Positions 42,705-51,400 of a stretch of DNA of 64,000 nucleotides are shown piece by piece. The DNA comes from Flavobacteriales bacterium UBA2306 (GTDB lineage: Bacteria > Bacteroidota > Bacteroidia > Flavobacteriales > Weeksellaceae), in NCBI GenBank assembly GCA_002345565.1, contig DDVS01000001.1, positions 490,712 through 554,711 of the forward strand. Reading direction: 5' to 3'. Numbering within the stretch: the first letter of the stretch is position 1; every line of letters starts with the position of its first letter. A program made the translations under genes and the position numbers. The notes under the pieces were generated by a model, which saw only the letters and a list, made by a program, of their open reading frames with translations, was not told the DNA's origin and searched no databases.

Positions 42705-42711
42705 AAAAAAA

Positions 42712-42733
42712 GCTGTCTCGCTTTGGAGACAGC
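42712..42733 (-). terminator. ompA-family gene terminator
   Basis: GCTGTCTC (42712-42719) pairs with GAGACAGC (42726-42733). The minus-strand 3' side is a nine-T run. Confidence 0.88.
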
Positions 42734-42757
42734 CTCTATCAATAGAAAAATTAAAAT

Positions 42758-44170
42758 TTATTTTGCTTTAAAATACACTCTTCTATTAGCTTTGTTTTTC
42801 CATTCAGGACATTTTGAAGCCGGATCACATTCAGGATATTTAAGATCATTTTTTCCATTTCCTTGAATATCAATTCTGCTGGATTGTACACCGTTATTAA
42901 TTAGATATTGCTTAACATTATTAGCTCTTCTTTCTGAAAGGTTTTGATTGTAAGCCTCTGTTCCTCTGGCATCTGTAGCGCCAACAACTGTGTAAGAACC
43001 GTTTGATGAATTAATATATCCTATTGCACTATTAAGAATCGGATTGCTGTTTGGAAGAATTCTATCCGAGTTCAAATCGAATTCAATACCATCTAATTGT
43101 GTTTCGCCCACGCTTACCATTCCGTTATTATTAGTAGGGCAACCGTTATTTTCTACCGGACCAGGTACAGTTACACATTTATCATTAAGATCAATAACGC
43201 CATCCATATCTACGTCTAACGCAACACCGGCACCATCTACTCTTGCACCTGCAGGCGTATCAAGTTGTCTATCCCAATCATCACAAACACCGTCATTATC
43301 ACCATCACCAGATTTACATAATTGGATATTGTCAACTTTAGCTTCCAACTCGCTCATATTTTTATAAATATCTTTTAATGGATCTACCCACATTACGTGA
43401 TTGGTATTTTTACCTAAATTAACCGTAAGTCCTAAAGTGGCATTAAAGAAATTATCGGATGTATGAGAACTGATTCTGTTAACAGCACTATATTGATCAC
43501 CGCCTCCATCAAATTCTTCATCTCCGGATACAACATACATCAATCTTCCTTCGATGTCCATTCTGTTACTGATTTTATATTTAAGACCCGCACCAGCCTG
43601 TCCAAATAAAGAGTTAAACTTGAAAGGTTTTTTCTCTGTCATCATTCTTTGTCCAAATTCATCTTTCTGATAAGCACGGTAAGCAAGAACACCGGCTCCA
43701 GCATATCCGTGAATCGCCCATCTGTAATCTGAATTTCTATCTACTCTTCTTAATAAATTAGATAAATTAATATCTCCTAAAAGAGAAATAGCATCATATT
43801 GTGTTCTTCCTGCAACTTGTAGATTTGCAGCAGCATTAACTGGAGCAGCATCTTTTGTATTGAAATAACCTTGTCTGGTTTCGCCGCGATCATATTGCAA
43901 TTTTAATCCAAATGTGTGGGAAAGTGCTTTATCAATACTAAAATATGCGGAGTATCCTACCAATTTGTTTCCACTCTGTATAGATCTTAAATCTGCATTT
44001 TGCATTAAAGGGACACCACCACCAAAAGAGATAGACCAGCTGTTGTAACTCGGCATTGTATCCATTGATGTTGTTTCAATAGGTGCCGAAGTAGTCTGGG
44101 TCATTTGTTGTGAAAACATCACGGCCGGGCACATCAAAGCCAGTGACAAAACGGTTAATTTTGATTTCAT
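42758..44170 (-). CDS. OmpA-family outer-membrane protein with TSP3-type repeats
   Basis: 470 aa. Signal peptide ending CPAVMFSQ, a beta-barrel of ~230 residues (SWSISFGGGVPLMQNADL, GLKLQYDRGETRQGYF, AGAGLKYKISNRMDIEGRLMYV, FFNATLGLTVNLG), Ca-binding thrombospondin type 3-like Asp repeats (DGDNDGVCDDWDRQLDTPAG, DVDMDGVIDLNDKC) at ~290-340, and a C-terminal OmpA peptidoglycan-binding domain (VVGATDARGTEAYNQNLSERRANNVKQYL). It links the outer membrane to peptidoglycan; flavobacterial homologues are abundant structural proteins. Its leader carries a small hairpin (44203-44226). Confidence 0.93.
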   Translation of the reverse strand: MKSKLTVLSLALMCPAVMFSQQMTQTTSAPIETTSMDTMPSYNSWSISFGGGVPLMQNADLRSIQSGNKLVGYSAYFSIDKALSHTFGLKLQYDRGETRQGYFNTKDAAPVNAAANLQVAGRTQYDAISLLGDINLSNLLRRVDRNSDYRWAIHGYAGAGVLAYRAYQKDEFGQRMMTEKKPFKFNSLFGQAGAGLKYKISNRMDIEGRLMYVVSGDEEFDGGGDQYSAVNRISSHTSDNFFNATLGLTVNLGKNTNHVMWVDPLKDIYKNMSELEAKVDNIQLCKSGDGDNDGVCDDWDRQLDTPAGARVDGAGVALDVDMDGVIDLNDKCVTVPGPVENNGCPTNNNGMVSVGETQLDGIEFDLNSDRILPNSNPILNSAIGYINSSNGSYTVVGATDARGTEAYNQNLSERRANNVKQYLINNGVQSSRIDIQGNGKNDLKYPECDPASKCPEWKNKANRRVYFKAK

Positions 44171-44202
44171 ATAAGTTAAATTTTAATTGTTTTAATTATT
44201 AA

Positions 44203-44226
44203 AAGTATAATGGATCTATTATACTT
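44203..44226 (-). other. Hairpin in the ompA-family gene leader
   Basis: AAGTATAAT (44203-44211) and ATTATACTT (44218-44226) are perfect inverted repeats with a 6-nt loop, 33 nt upstream of the ATG. It could stabilise the mRNA or bind a regulator. The rest of the 301-nt gap to gcvP (44171-44471) holds only the gcvP terminator. Confidence 0.45.
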
Positions 44227-44406
44227 ATTTTCTAAATACTGCTGTTTCTACAGCGATATGACGTCTGACATTCAATTACCGTACCAATAATAAAATTTAT
44301 TTATTTTTTTGAATTATTAAAAAGAAAAACCAACGCAATCTATACTGTTTTTAATAAGTCAAATATTTAAAAATCAAAAACTTTATAAGCTAAAAAAAAT
44401 TAAAAA

Positions 44407-44432
44407 AAATCTCTCCTGAAAAAGAGAGATTT
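44407..44432 (-). terminator. gcvP terminator
   Basis: AAATCTCTC (44407-44415) pairs with GAGAGATTT (44424-44432). The minus-strand 3' side is T-rich. Confidence 0.85.
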
Positions 44433-44471
44433 TTAATGAGACATAAAATTATTTATAATTAATACTTAAAA

Positions 44472-47330
44472 TTACATATACGCTTCAATCGGCTCGCAGG
44501 TACAAACCAAGTTTCTGTCGCCATAAGCTTCATCCACTCTTGCAACTGTAGCAAAGAATTTATGCGTTCTTACCCATTCTAATGGATAAGCTGCTTTCTC
44601 TCTTCCGTAAGGTTTATCCCAATTGTCAGAGATAACCAATTGCTCTGTGTGAGGTGCATTTTTAAGAACGTTATTTGTTGCATCTGCTTCTCCATTAGCG
44701 ATTTCATCAATTTCTTTTTTGATATTGATTAATGCTTCTGCAAAACGCTCGATTTCTTCTTTACTTTCAGATTCAGTTGGTTCAATCATCAATGTTCCTG
44801 CTACAGGGAAACTCACTGTTGGAGCGTGGAAACCATAATCCATTAATCTTTTCGCTACATCTGCAACCTCAATTCCTAAAGATTTGAACTGACGGAAGTC
44901 CACGATACACTCGTGTGCTACTCTGCCGTTCGCGTTGGCATAAAGAATTGGGAAATGTTCTGCCAATAATTCTTTCAAATAATTAGCATTAAGGATTGCA
45001 TATTCAGTCGCTTTTTTCAGACCGGAAGTTCCTAATAATTTGATGTAAGCATAAGAGATATTAAGAATCAATCCAGAACCATAAGGTGCAGCTGAAATTC
45101 CTTCAATTGCATCTTTTGTTCCTACCGGGATGTTCGCATTGGTTGGTAAGAACGGAACCAAATGTTCAGCCACACAGATTGGACCAACACCAGGGCCTCC
45201 ACCACCGTGAGGAATTGCAAAAGTTTTGTGAAGATTAAGGTGACAAACGTCTGCTCCGATATTTCCCGGACTTGTAAATCCAACCTGTGCGTTCATATTC
45301 GCACCATCCATATAAACTTGTCCTCCGTGTTCGTGGATTAGTTTGGTGATTTCTTTGATATTAGCATCGAAGAATCCGTAAGTTGACGGATAAGTAATCA
45401 TCACACAAGATAAGTTTTCAGAATGCTGTTCTGTTTTCGCTTTCAAATCCTCAAAATCGATTTCTCCATTTTCAAGATTCTTCACCACTACAATCTTCAT
45501 TCCTGCCATTGCAGCAGAAGCAGGATTAGTTCCGTGTGCAGATTGAGGAATCAACACGATATTTCTGTGACCTTCTCCTCTATTTTTGTGATATTCGCGG
45601 ATAACCATTAGTCCTGCATATTCACCTTGAGCACCTGAATTTGGCTGTAGTGATGTTCCTGTAAATCCTGTAATTTCAGCTAAATCTTTTTCCAATTGTT
45701 TTATCATTTCCTGATAACCTCCTGCCTGTTCTGTCGGGATAAATGGATGGATACTTCCCCATTCTGCCCAAGACAAAGGAATCATCTGCGTTGCAGCGTT
45801 CAATTTCATTGTACAAGAACCCAAAGAAATCATAGAATGTGTCAAAGACAAATCTTTTCTTTCAAGACGCTTAATGTAACGCATCAATTCAGTCTCAGTA
45901 TGGTATTTATTGAAAACTTCTTCTTTCAGAATTTCATCTGTTCTCAACAATTCTTCCGGAATCGAATATTCTTCTTTAAGTGTCAATTTATAACCTTGCT
46001 TAGCTTTGAATTGAGCGAAAGCTTCAACCAGTCTATTTAGCTTTTCAACAGTAGTCGTTTCGTTAATAGAAATACTCACAATCCCTTGAGAGAAATAATT
46101 AAGATTAATTTTCTGGTCTCTCATTTTCATTCTCAAAGAAGTCTTCTCTTCCTCGTGAAGTCTGAACTTCACCGTATCGAAAACCGGCTCATCTACGATA
46201 TCATAACCTAAAATTCTCAAAGCATCAGCTAAAGCATTAGTTTTATAATGAATTTGGTCAGCAATAAAATTAAGACCTTTTGGGCCGTGATAAACCGCGT
46301 ACATCCCAGCCATTACAGCCAAAAGAACCTGTGCTGTACAGATGTTAGAAGTTGCTCTTTCTCTTTTGATATGCTGTTCTCTGGTTTGAAGTGCCATTCT
46401 CAATGCACGTTTTCCGTACATATCCTGAGAAACACCGATAATTCTTCCGGGAATATCTCTTTTATAATCGTCTTTACAAGCAAAAAATGCAGCGTGAGGA
46501 CCTCCATATCCAATCGGAATACCGAATCTCTGAGTCGTTCCAACAGCACAATCTGCACCCATTGAAGCAGGAGATTTCAGTTTAACCAAAGACATCGGGT
46601 CACAAGCTACAACAACCTGCAAATCGAATCCTTTTACTGAAGTAATGAATTCTGTATAGTCCAGAACAATTCCATTTTTCCCAGGATATTGCAACAATAC
46701 ACCATAATAAGAATCATTGAACTGATGTGTTGCGTGATTACCCACAATAATATCAATTCCAAGACCTTCTGCTTTTGTTTTAAGAACAGAAATCGTTTGT
46801 GGTAAAACCAAATCAGAAACAAAGAACTTAATTGCATTGTTTTTCTTTTGGTCTTTTGTTCTATTGTTGAAGAACATATGCATTGCTTCCGCAGCAGCAG
46901 TAGATTCATCCAAAAGTGAAGCATTTGCCATTGCAAAACCGGTCAAGTCACAAACCACAGTCTGGAAGTTAAGAAGTGCTTCCAATCTACCTTGCGCAAT
47001 TTCTGCCTGATAAGGTGTGTAAGCCGTGTACCAGCTTGGATTTTCAAGAATATTTCTTTGGATTGGTGAAGGCAAAATCGTGTTGTTATACCCGAAACCG
47101 ATGTAGGTATCAAAATCGACATTTTTGGATGCCAATTCTTTGGAGTGAAGCAACATTTCGTACTCAGAAAGTGGCTCAGAAAGCTCCAAGTCTTTCTCTA
47201 ATCTGATACTGTCCGGAATGGTTTGAGAAATGAGTTCATCGATACTGTTAACCCCGATTTTGTTTAGCATTTCCGCTTTATCAGTTTCGTTGAGACTGAT
47301 GTGACGGTTTACAAATTGCTGTGTGTTCAT
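44472..47330 (-). CDS. gcvP: Glycine dehydrogenase (decarboxylating), P protein
   Basis: 952 aa, the full-length single-chain (fused P1+P2) type. PLP enzyme that decarboxylates glycine and passes the aminomethyl group to the lipoyl H protein. The N-terminal half has GFGYNNTILPSPIQRNILENP and YTPYQAEIAQGRLEALLNFQT. The PLP-binding lysine lies in the Gly-rich block DVCHLNLHKTFAIPHGGGGPG of the C-terminal half. It works with GcvT (28746-29825) and with GcvH and Lpd not found in the window. Monocistronic with its own terminator. Confidence 0.96.
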   Translation of the reverse strand: MNTQQFVNRHISLNETDKAEMLNKIGVNSIDELISQTIPDSIRLEKDLELSEPLSEYEMLLHSKELASKNVDFDTYIGFGYNNTILPSPIQRNILENPSWYTAYTPYQAEIAQGRLEALLNFQTVVCDLTGFAMANASLLDESTAAAEAMHMFFNNRTKDQKKNNAIKFFVSDLVLPQTISVLKTKAEGLGIDIIVGNHATHQFNDSYYGVLLQYPGKNGIVLDYTEFITSVKGFDLQVVVACDPMSLVKLKSPASMGADCAVGTTQRFGIPIGYGGPHAAFFACKDDYKRDIPGRIIGVSQDMYGKRALRMALQTREQHIKRERATSNICTAQVLLAVMAGMYAVYHGPKGLNFIADQIHYKTNALADALRILGYDIVDEPVFDTVKFRLHEEEKTSLRMKMRDQKINLNYFSQGIVSISINETTTVEKLNRLVEAFAQFKAKQGYKLTLKEEYSIPEELLRTDEILKEEVFNKYHTETELMRYIKRLERKDLSLTHSMISLGSCTMKLNAATQMIPLSWAEWGSIHPFIPTEQAGGYQEMIKQLEKDLAEITGFTGTSLQPNSGAQGEYAGLMVIREYHKNRGEGHRNIVLIPQSAHGTNPASAAMAGMKIVVVKNLENGEIDFEDLKAKTEQHSENLSCVMITYPSTYGFFDANIKEITKLIHEHGGQVYMDGANMNAQVGFTSPGNIGADVCHLNLHKTFAIPHGGGGPGVGPICVAEHLVPFLPTNANIPVGTKDAIEGISAAPYGSGLILNISYAYIKLLGTSGLKKATEYAILNANYLKELLAEHFPILYANANGRVAHECIVDFRQFKSLGIEVADVAKRLMDYGFHAPTVSFPVAGTLMIEPTESESKEEIERFAEALINIKKEIDEIANGEADATNNVLKNAPHTEQLVISDNWDKPYGREKAAYPLEWVRTHKFFATVARVDEAYGDRNLVCTCEPIEAYM

Positions 47331-47400
47331 TATATACTTTAGAAAATTAGATTTTAATAAAATTGGTTTGTAAATTTAGTGAATTTTGTAAAAATAAAAA

Positions 47401-47420
47401 ATCCCTATTTGCATAGAGAT
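47401..47420 (-). terminator. Acyl-CoA ligase gene terminator
   Basis: Minus-strand ATCTCTAT / ATAGGGAT arms (47413-47420 and 47401-47408), including one G-U pair, then a T-run. Confidence 0.7.
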
Positions 47421-47433
47421 TTTATAGTTAGAT

Positions 47434-49197
47434 TTATTCGTGATGATACATTGAGTCGATAAGACTTTTGTATTTTTGGATAACAATGTTTCTTTTGATT
47501 TTAAGAGTCGGTGTGATTTCTCCACTTTGAATTTCGAAATCAGCGGGCATCAAAACAAACTTTTTGATTTTCTCAAACCCAGGCAAATCCTTCTGAATGT
47601 CATCTATTAATTGATGATAAAAAGAAAGCACTTTTTCGTTTTTCACCACTTCTACCCAATTGGTAAATGTAACACCCAAACTTTTTATTTTCTCCATCAT
47701 CGATTCGAAATTAGGGACAATAACAGCCGTTACGTAAGGTTTGTCTTCTGCCACCAACATTATCTGATTGATATAATTGTTATTCGAAAACATATTCTCA
47801 ATCGGTTGTGGTGCGATATATTTTCCGTTGGAAGTTTTCATCAGGTCTTTGATTCTGTCAGTAATCACAAGGTTCCCTGCATCATCCATAAAACCTGCAT
47901 CACCTGTTTTCATCCAGCCATTTTCATCAAAAACTTTCGCCGTTTCTTCCGGTTTGTTGTAATAGCCTTTCATTAGACCGCTTCCTTTCACTAGGATTTC
48001 ATCATTCTCACCAATTTTGATTTGAGAATCTCCTAATAATTTTCCTGCACTTCCGTATTTATACTTTGTAAAAGGAAATGCGGTGATTGTGGCAGTCGTT
48101 TCTGTCATCCCATAACCAACCGTGATATGAATTCCCATTGCATCAAAAAACTGTGTCACTTCTGCCGAAATAGAAGCGCCACCACAAGGCATAAACCAAA
48201 GTTTTCCACCTAGTTTTTTCTTTACTTTATTAAAGACTAAAGCATTGGCTATTTTATTTTTAACACTAAGACCGAGAGGAATACTTTGATTCAATCGTTT
48301 TTTCTCAGAAAATAAACTTCCATTTTCAATCGCCCAACTGAATATCTTCTTTTTCAAATCTGAACCGGAATTGACCATTTCGTTCAGTCCGGCATAGATT
48401 TTCTGATAGAATCTTGGAACCGAACACATCATTGTCGGTTTCACTTCGGTCAATGCAGATGCAATCAGTTTTGGATTTTCCAAGAAACTGACTTTAGCAC
48501 CAAAATGTAAACAAAGTAATGTCCAACTTCTCTCGAAAACGTGTGTCAAAGGTAAAAATGCTAAAGAATGTTCATCTTCAAAACGTTTGAATTTGAAAAA
48601 TTCCATATGTGCATCAAACGCTTTTAAGAAATTGGAATGTGTAATCATCACACCTTTCGGAACGCCTGTTGTTCCTGATGTGTAAATCAATGTTGCTAAA
48701 TCATCATCTTCTCTTTCAACAATTTCCAAATCTTCAGATGCAGACTCGATGAAAGTTTCTAAATAGGATGAATTCTCTTTTAGCTTGATATATTTTTTAG
48801 TAATGATAATCTGTTTGAGAGGCAAACCTTTGTTCAGAAGATTTAGGCAGACATTATATTGTTCCTGATTTCCTGCAAAAATAATTTCCGCTCCGGAATC
48901 TTTAACAATATATTCAACTTGGTCTTCACCGTTCGTCGAATAAACCGGAACCGTAACCGCGCCAATCGCCATAATTGCCAAATCAAAAATAATCCACTCG
49001 GCAGAATTATCTGCGTAGATAGAGACTTTATCATTCTCTTTTACGCCACTTGCTTTGAGTGCATTAGCGGTTTTAAAAACTAATCTTTTGAGTTGATACC
49101 AGCCAAGCTCTTTCCATTCGTGGTCTTTTTTGAAACCTAAAGCTGGTTTGGTTGGATATAGGTTAACGTTTTTTTGAAGAAAACTAGTAACGTTCAT
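47434..49197 (-). CDS. Long-chain fatty acid-CoA ligase (AMP-forming)
   Basis: 587 aa, FadD15/FAA1-like ANL-superfamily enzyme that activates long fatty acids as acyl-AMP and then acyl-CoA. Motifs: P-loop LIYTSGTTGVPKGVMITH (~residues 167-184), linker VGYGMTETTATITAFP, adenylate-binding GWMKTGDAGFMDDAGNLVITDRIKDLMKTSNGKYI-type block, and a shortened C-terminal domain typical of the long-chain subgroup. It is 43 nt downstream of the SDR reductase gene, likely co-transcribed, so a lipid or terpenoid/aldehyde metabolic link is possible. Confidence 0.92.
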   Translation of the reverse strand: MNVTSFLQKNVNLYPTKPALGFKKDHEWKELGWYQLKRLVFKTANALKASGVKENDKVSIYADNSAEWIIFDLAIMAIGAVTVPVYSTNGEDQVEYIVKDSGAEIIFAGNQEQYNVCLNLLNKGLPLKQIIITKKYIKLKENSSYLETFIESASEDLEIVEREDDDLATLIYTSGTTGVPKGVMITHSNFLKAFDAHMEFFKFKRFEDEHSLAFLPLTHVFERSWTLLCLHFGAKVSFLENPKLIASALTEVKPTMMCSVPRFYQKIYAGLNEMVNSGSDLKKKIFSWAIENGSLFSEKKRLNQSIPLGLSVKNKIANALVFNKVKKKLGGKLWFMPCGGASISAEVTQFFDAMGIHITVGYGMTETTATITAFPFTKYKYGSAGKLLGDSQIKIGENDEILVKGSGLMKGYYNKPEETAKVFDENGWMKTGDAGFMDDAGNLVITDRIKDLMKTSNGKYIAPQPIENMFSNNNYINQIMLVAEDKPYVTAVIVPNFESMMEKIKSLGVTFTNWVEVVKNEKVLSFYHQLIDDIQKDLPGFEKIKKFVLMPADFEIQSGEITPTLKIKRNIVIQKYKSLIDSMYHHE

Positions 49198-49240
49198 TAA
49201 TTATAGTTGATAATTGATAAATGATAATTGATTGTAATAA

Positions 49241-50248
49241 TCAGTTATGTTTTTGAGATTCCATATAATTTTTGAGATGGAAATCTATGCTTTCAGAAAC
49301 CGGAATAAAATTGTAATTCAGGAGTTCTGTTATTTTTTGATTAGAAACTTTGGAGTCGGTTCTTACTGTTTCGATGTTATTTTTACTCATTAATTTCAAA
49401 ATCGGAAATAACCACCCGAAAAGTAAAGAAATAATTGGTAAAACTTTGTAAATAAACTCAGGAACCAATTTCGCTTTTGGTTTTCCAAGCGCAGTTCTTA
49501 CTTTATCTGAAACCAAACGGAATTTTTCGTTTTCGGAAATGATGATAAAGCGTTCTCCAAAAGCATTTTTATCCATCAATTCGACCGAGATTTTCGCAAC
49601 ATCTCTTACATCAACATAAGCCGTTCCACCAGGAAAAGTTCTGGAATGTGAGGATTTTTTGAATAAATCACCACTGCTATTTCCCCAATTTCCAGTTCCA
49701 ATAATGACACCTGGATTGATGATAATGCTTGGTAAACCTTCGTAATGTGCGCGCCAAACTTCCATTTCGGAAAGGTGCTTGGAAATGGCATAAGAAGAAT
49801 GTTCTAGTTTTTCATTAAAATCAGAATTTTCATCCATCATACCTTTTTCGTTAAAACCATCCAAAACAGCTATAGAACTTACGAAAAGAAACTTTTTGAC
49901 TGATGAATTTTCAACCGCGTAAAGAAGATTCTTGGTTCCTTCTATATTGGTTTTATAAAGGTTTTTATCATCTTTTGGATTGAAACTGACAACTGCGGTG
50001 CAATGATATACTTCTTCGATTCCTTCTAAAGCATTTTCTAAAGATTCGATGGAATCAAAATCGGTGTCAATCCATTGGATTTTATTGAAATAAAAATCAG
50101 GCTGGTCTGTATAAAATTGGTAAGAATCTCTTACTTCTTTTAAGTTGCTGGACTTTCTTTTAGTCGCACGAACAGTTTTGCCATTTTTCAACAATTCGAG
50201 AGCAATAACTCTGCCTAAAATTCCTGTTGCACCTGTGACTAAAACCAT
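49241..50248 (-). CDS. NAD(P)-dependent epimerase/reductase (extended SDR)
   Basis: 335 aa. Rossmann motif VTGATGILGRVIALELL at residues 4-20, SDR catalytic YAISKHLSE (Tyr-x3-Lys) near 150-160, and downstream IIINPGVIIGTGNWGNSSG. It resembles dihydroflavonol-4-reductase-like SDRs. The substrate is unknown. Same strand as, and 43 nt upstream of, the acyl-CoA ligase. The likely promoter box TATATTTG (50254-50261) is only 5 nt before the ATG. Confidence 0.87.
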   Translation of the reverse strand: MVLVTGATGILGRVIALELLKNGKTVRATKRKSSNLKEVRDSYQFYTDQPDFYFNKIQWIDTDFDSIESLENALEGIEEVYHCTAVVSFNPKDDKNLYKTNIEGTKNLLYAVENSSVKKFLFVSSIAVLDGFNEKGMMDENSDFNEKLEHSSYAISKHLSEMEVWRAHYEGLPSIIINPGVIIGTGNWGNSSGDLFKKSSHSRTFPGGTAYVDVRDVAKISVELMDKNAFGERFIIISENEKFRLVSDKVRTALGKPKAKLVPEFIYKVLPIISLLFGWLFPILKLMSKNNIETVRTDSKVSNQKITELLNYNFIPVSESIDFHLKNYMESQKHN

Positions 50249-50253
50249 ATGTG

Positions 50254-50261
50254 CAAATATA
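50254..50261 (-). promoter_or_regulatory. -7 box of the SDR gene (TATATTTG)
   Basis: Minus-strand TATATTTG ends 5 nt before the ATG at 50248. Confidence 0.5.
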
Positions 50262-50307
50262 GCGAAATTGTAGATTTATGAAATGATTTTTAATCACATA
50301 AAATAAG

Positions 50308-50338
50308 AAAAGCTACATTATTTACCAATGCAGCTTTT
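50308..50338 (-). terminator. Phytase operon terminator
   Basis: Arms 50308-50319 and 50327-50338 pair with one G-U on the minus strand (AAAAGCTGCATT / AATGTAGCTTTT), followed by CTTATTTT. Confidence 0.8.
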
Positions 50339-50368
50339 GTATAAGAATTTCAGATAATCCTCTTGTTT

Positions 50369-51400
50369 TTATTTTTTATTTTGTTGTGCCAAAATAAGAG
50401 CTTCTATATCTCTCCAATCGTAGATGTGAAATACTTTTCCGTTGCTCATTGCTACAAACATACCTTTAGGAAAATCTGGTCCAAAATTAACATTACTAAC
50501 ATCCGATCCATCACTTTCTTTAGTAGAAACTGGTATGATAGCAATCCTTTGGTATGTATTTTCATTAGTATCTCCTTCTCGTCTATAGACATTAAAAGTA
50601 TTGGCTTGCTGATCTGAGACCAAAATATAACCTGTTTTCTCACCTGTTGGATAAATAGAAATCCCTTCGATATCTGATTTGAAATCATTGGTACCAAATA
50701 AAGCTAATTGTTCATTAGAAGCTGATGGATCTGCATTATATTTATGAATCCCGTATTGTTCATCAGAATAATATATTACTCCCAAAGCATCATCTACTGC
50801 AATAGATTCTATTTCTTTTTTACCTGAGTATTCGCCAAACTTACGAACGAGCTCTCCAATTACTTGTCCATTACCATTATCTTTCAGTAGATATTGATAC
50901 AAATATGAGCCAGAAGGTCCTGTTTTTCTCCCAACAACTGCATAAATTTGTTGTGTTGCAGGGTTTTTATATAATGCAATACCCATTGGACTTTTTTGAT
51001 CGCTATCTTCGAAAACAGAAATCCCTCCGTTATCTATTGGTTTTAGATCTGGCACCGAAAAAACACGTATTTTGTTAGTTTCGCGCTCTGTAAATACAGC
51101 GACATCCATTTTTTTACCACCTACTTCTAATCCATATTCTACATCAATGTTGTTGGGACGTTGTATCCCCAAAACTTTATTTACAATCTTACCTTTTAAA
51201 TCGTAAACATAAATCCCCCCATTGGTTTCTTTGTCTGTACCTAAAATTAAACTTTTGGAGGCATCTTGTGGATTAATCCAAAATGCTGGATCATCTGTAT
51301 CAAACTGAACTTTTTGTGTTTTATAAACTGGTTTAACCTTCATAGATGTACATTGTACCATCAAAAAAGAAACCGAAGCTATCAATAATATCTTTTTCAT
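50369..51400 (-). CDS. Beta-propeller phytase (lipoprotein)
   Basis: 343 aa. Lipoprotein signal MKKILLIASVSFLMVQC with Cys17. A six-bladed BPP/3-phytase domain covers the rest: FDTDDPAFWINPQDASKSLILGTDKETNGGIYVYDLKGK, GIQRPNNIDVEYGLEVGGKKMDVAVFTERE, GEYSGKKEIESIAVDDALGVIYYSDEQYGIHKY, SDIEGISIYPTGEKTGYILVSDQQAN. The many acidic residues in these blocks are the calcium and phosphate-binding ligands of the family. It hydrolyses phytate to lower inositol phosphates and phosphate. The start overlaps the TonB receptor stop by one base, so the pair is translationally coupled. Confidence 0.93.
   Translation of the reverse strand: MKKILLIASVSFLMVQCTSMKVKPVYKTQKVQFDTDDPAFWINPQDASKSLILGTDKETNGGIYVYDLKGKIVNKVLGIQRPNNIDVEYGLEVGGKKMDVAVFTERETNKIRVFSVPDLKPIDNGGISVFEDSDQKSPMGIALYKNPATQQIYAVVGRKTGPSGSYLYQYLLKDNGNGQVIGELVRKFGEYSGKKEIESIAVDDALGVIYYSDEQYGIHKYNADPSASNEQLALFGTNDFKSDIEGISIYPTGEKTGYILVSDQQANTFNVYRREGDTNENTYQRIAIIPVSTKESDGSDVSNVNFGPDFPKGMFVAMSNGKVFHIYDWRDIEALILAQQNKK

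Noticed and set aside
43044..43367. Plus-strand 107-codon ORF inside the OmpA-family gene
   Set aside because: It is opposite a well-supported coding region with conserved domains; no start signal or family match.
46248..46565. Plus-strand ORF of 105 codons inside gcvP
   Set aside because: Antisense shadow of a strongly conserved enzyme; no promoter seen.
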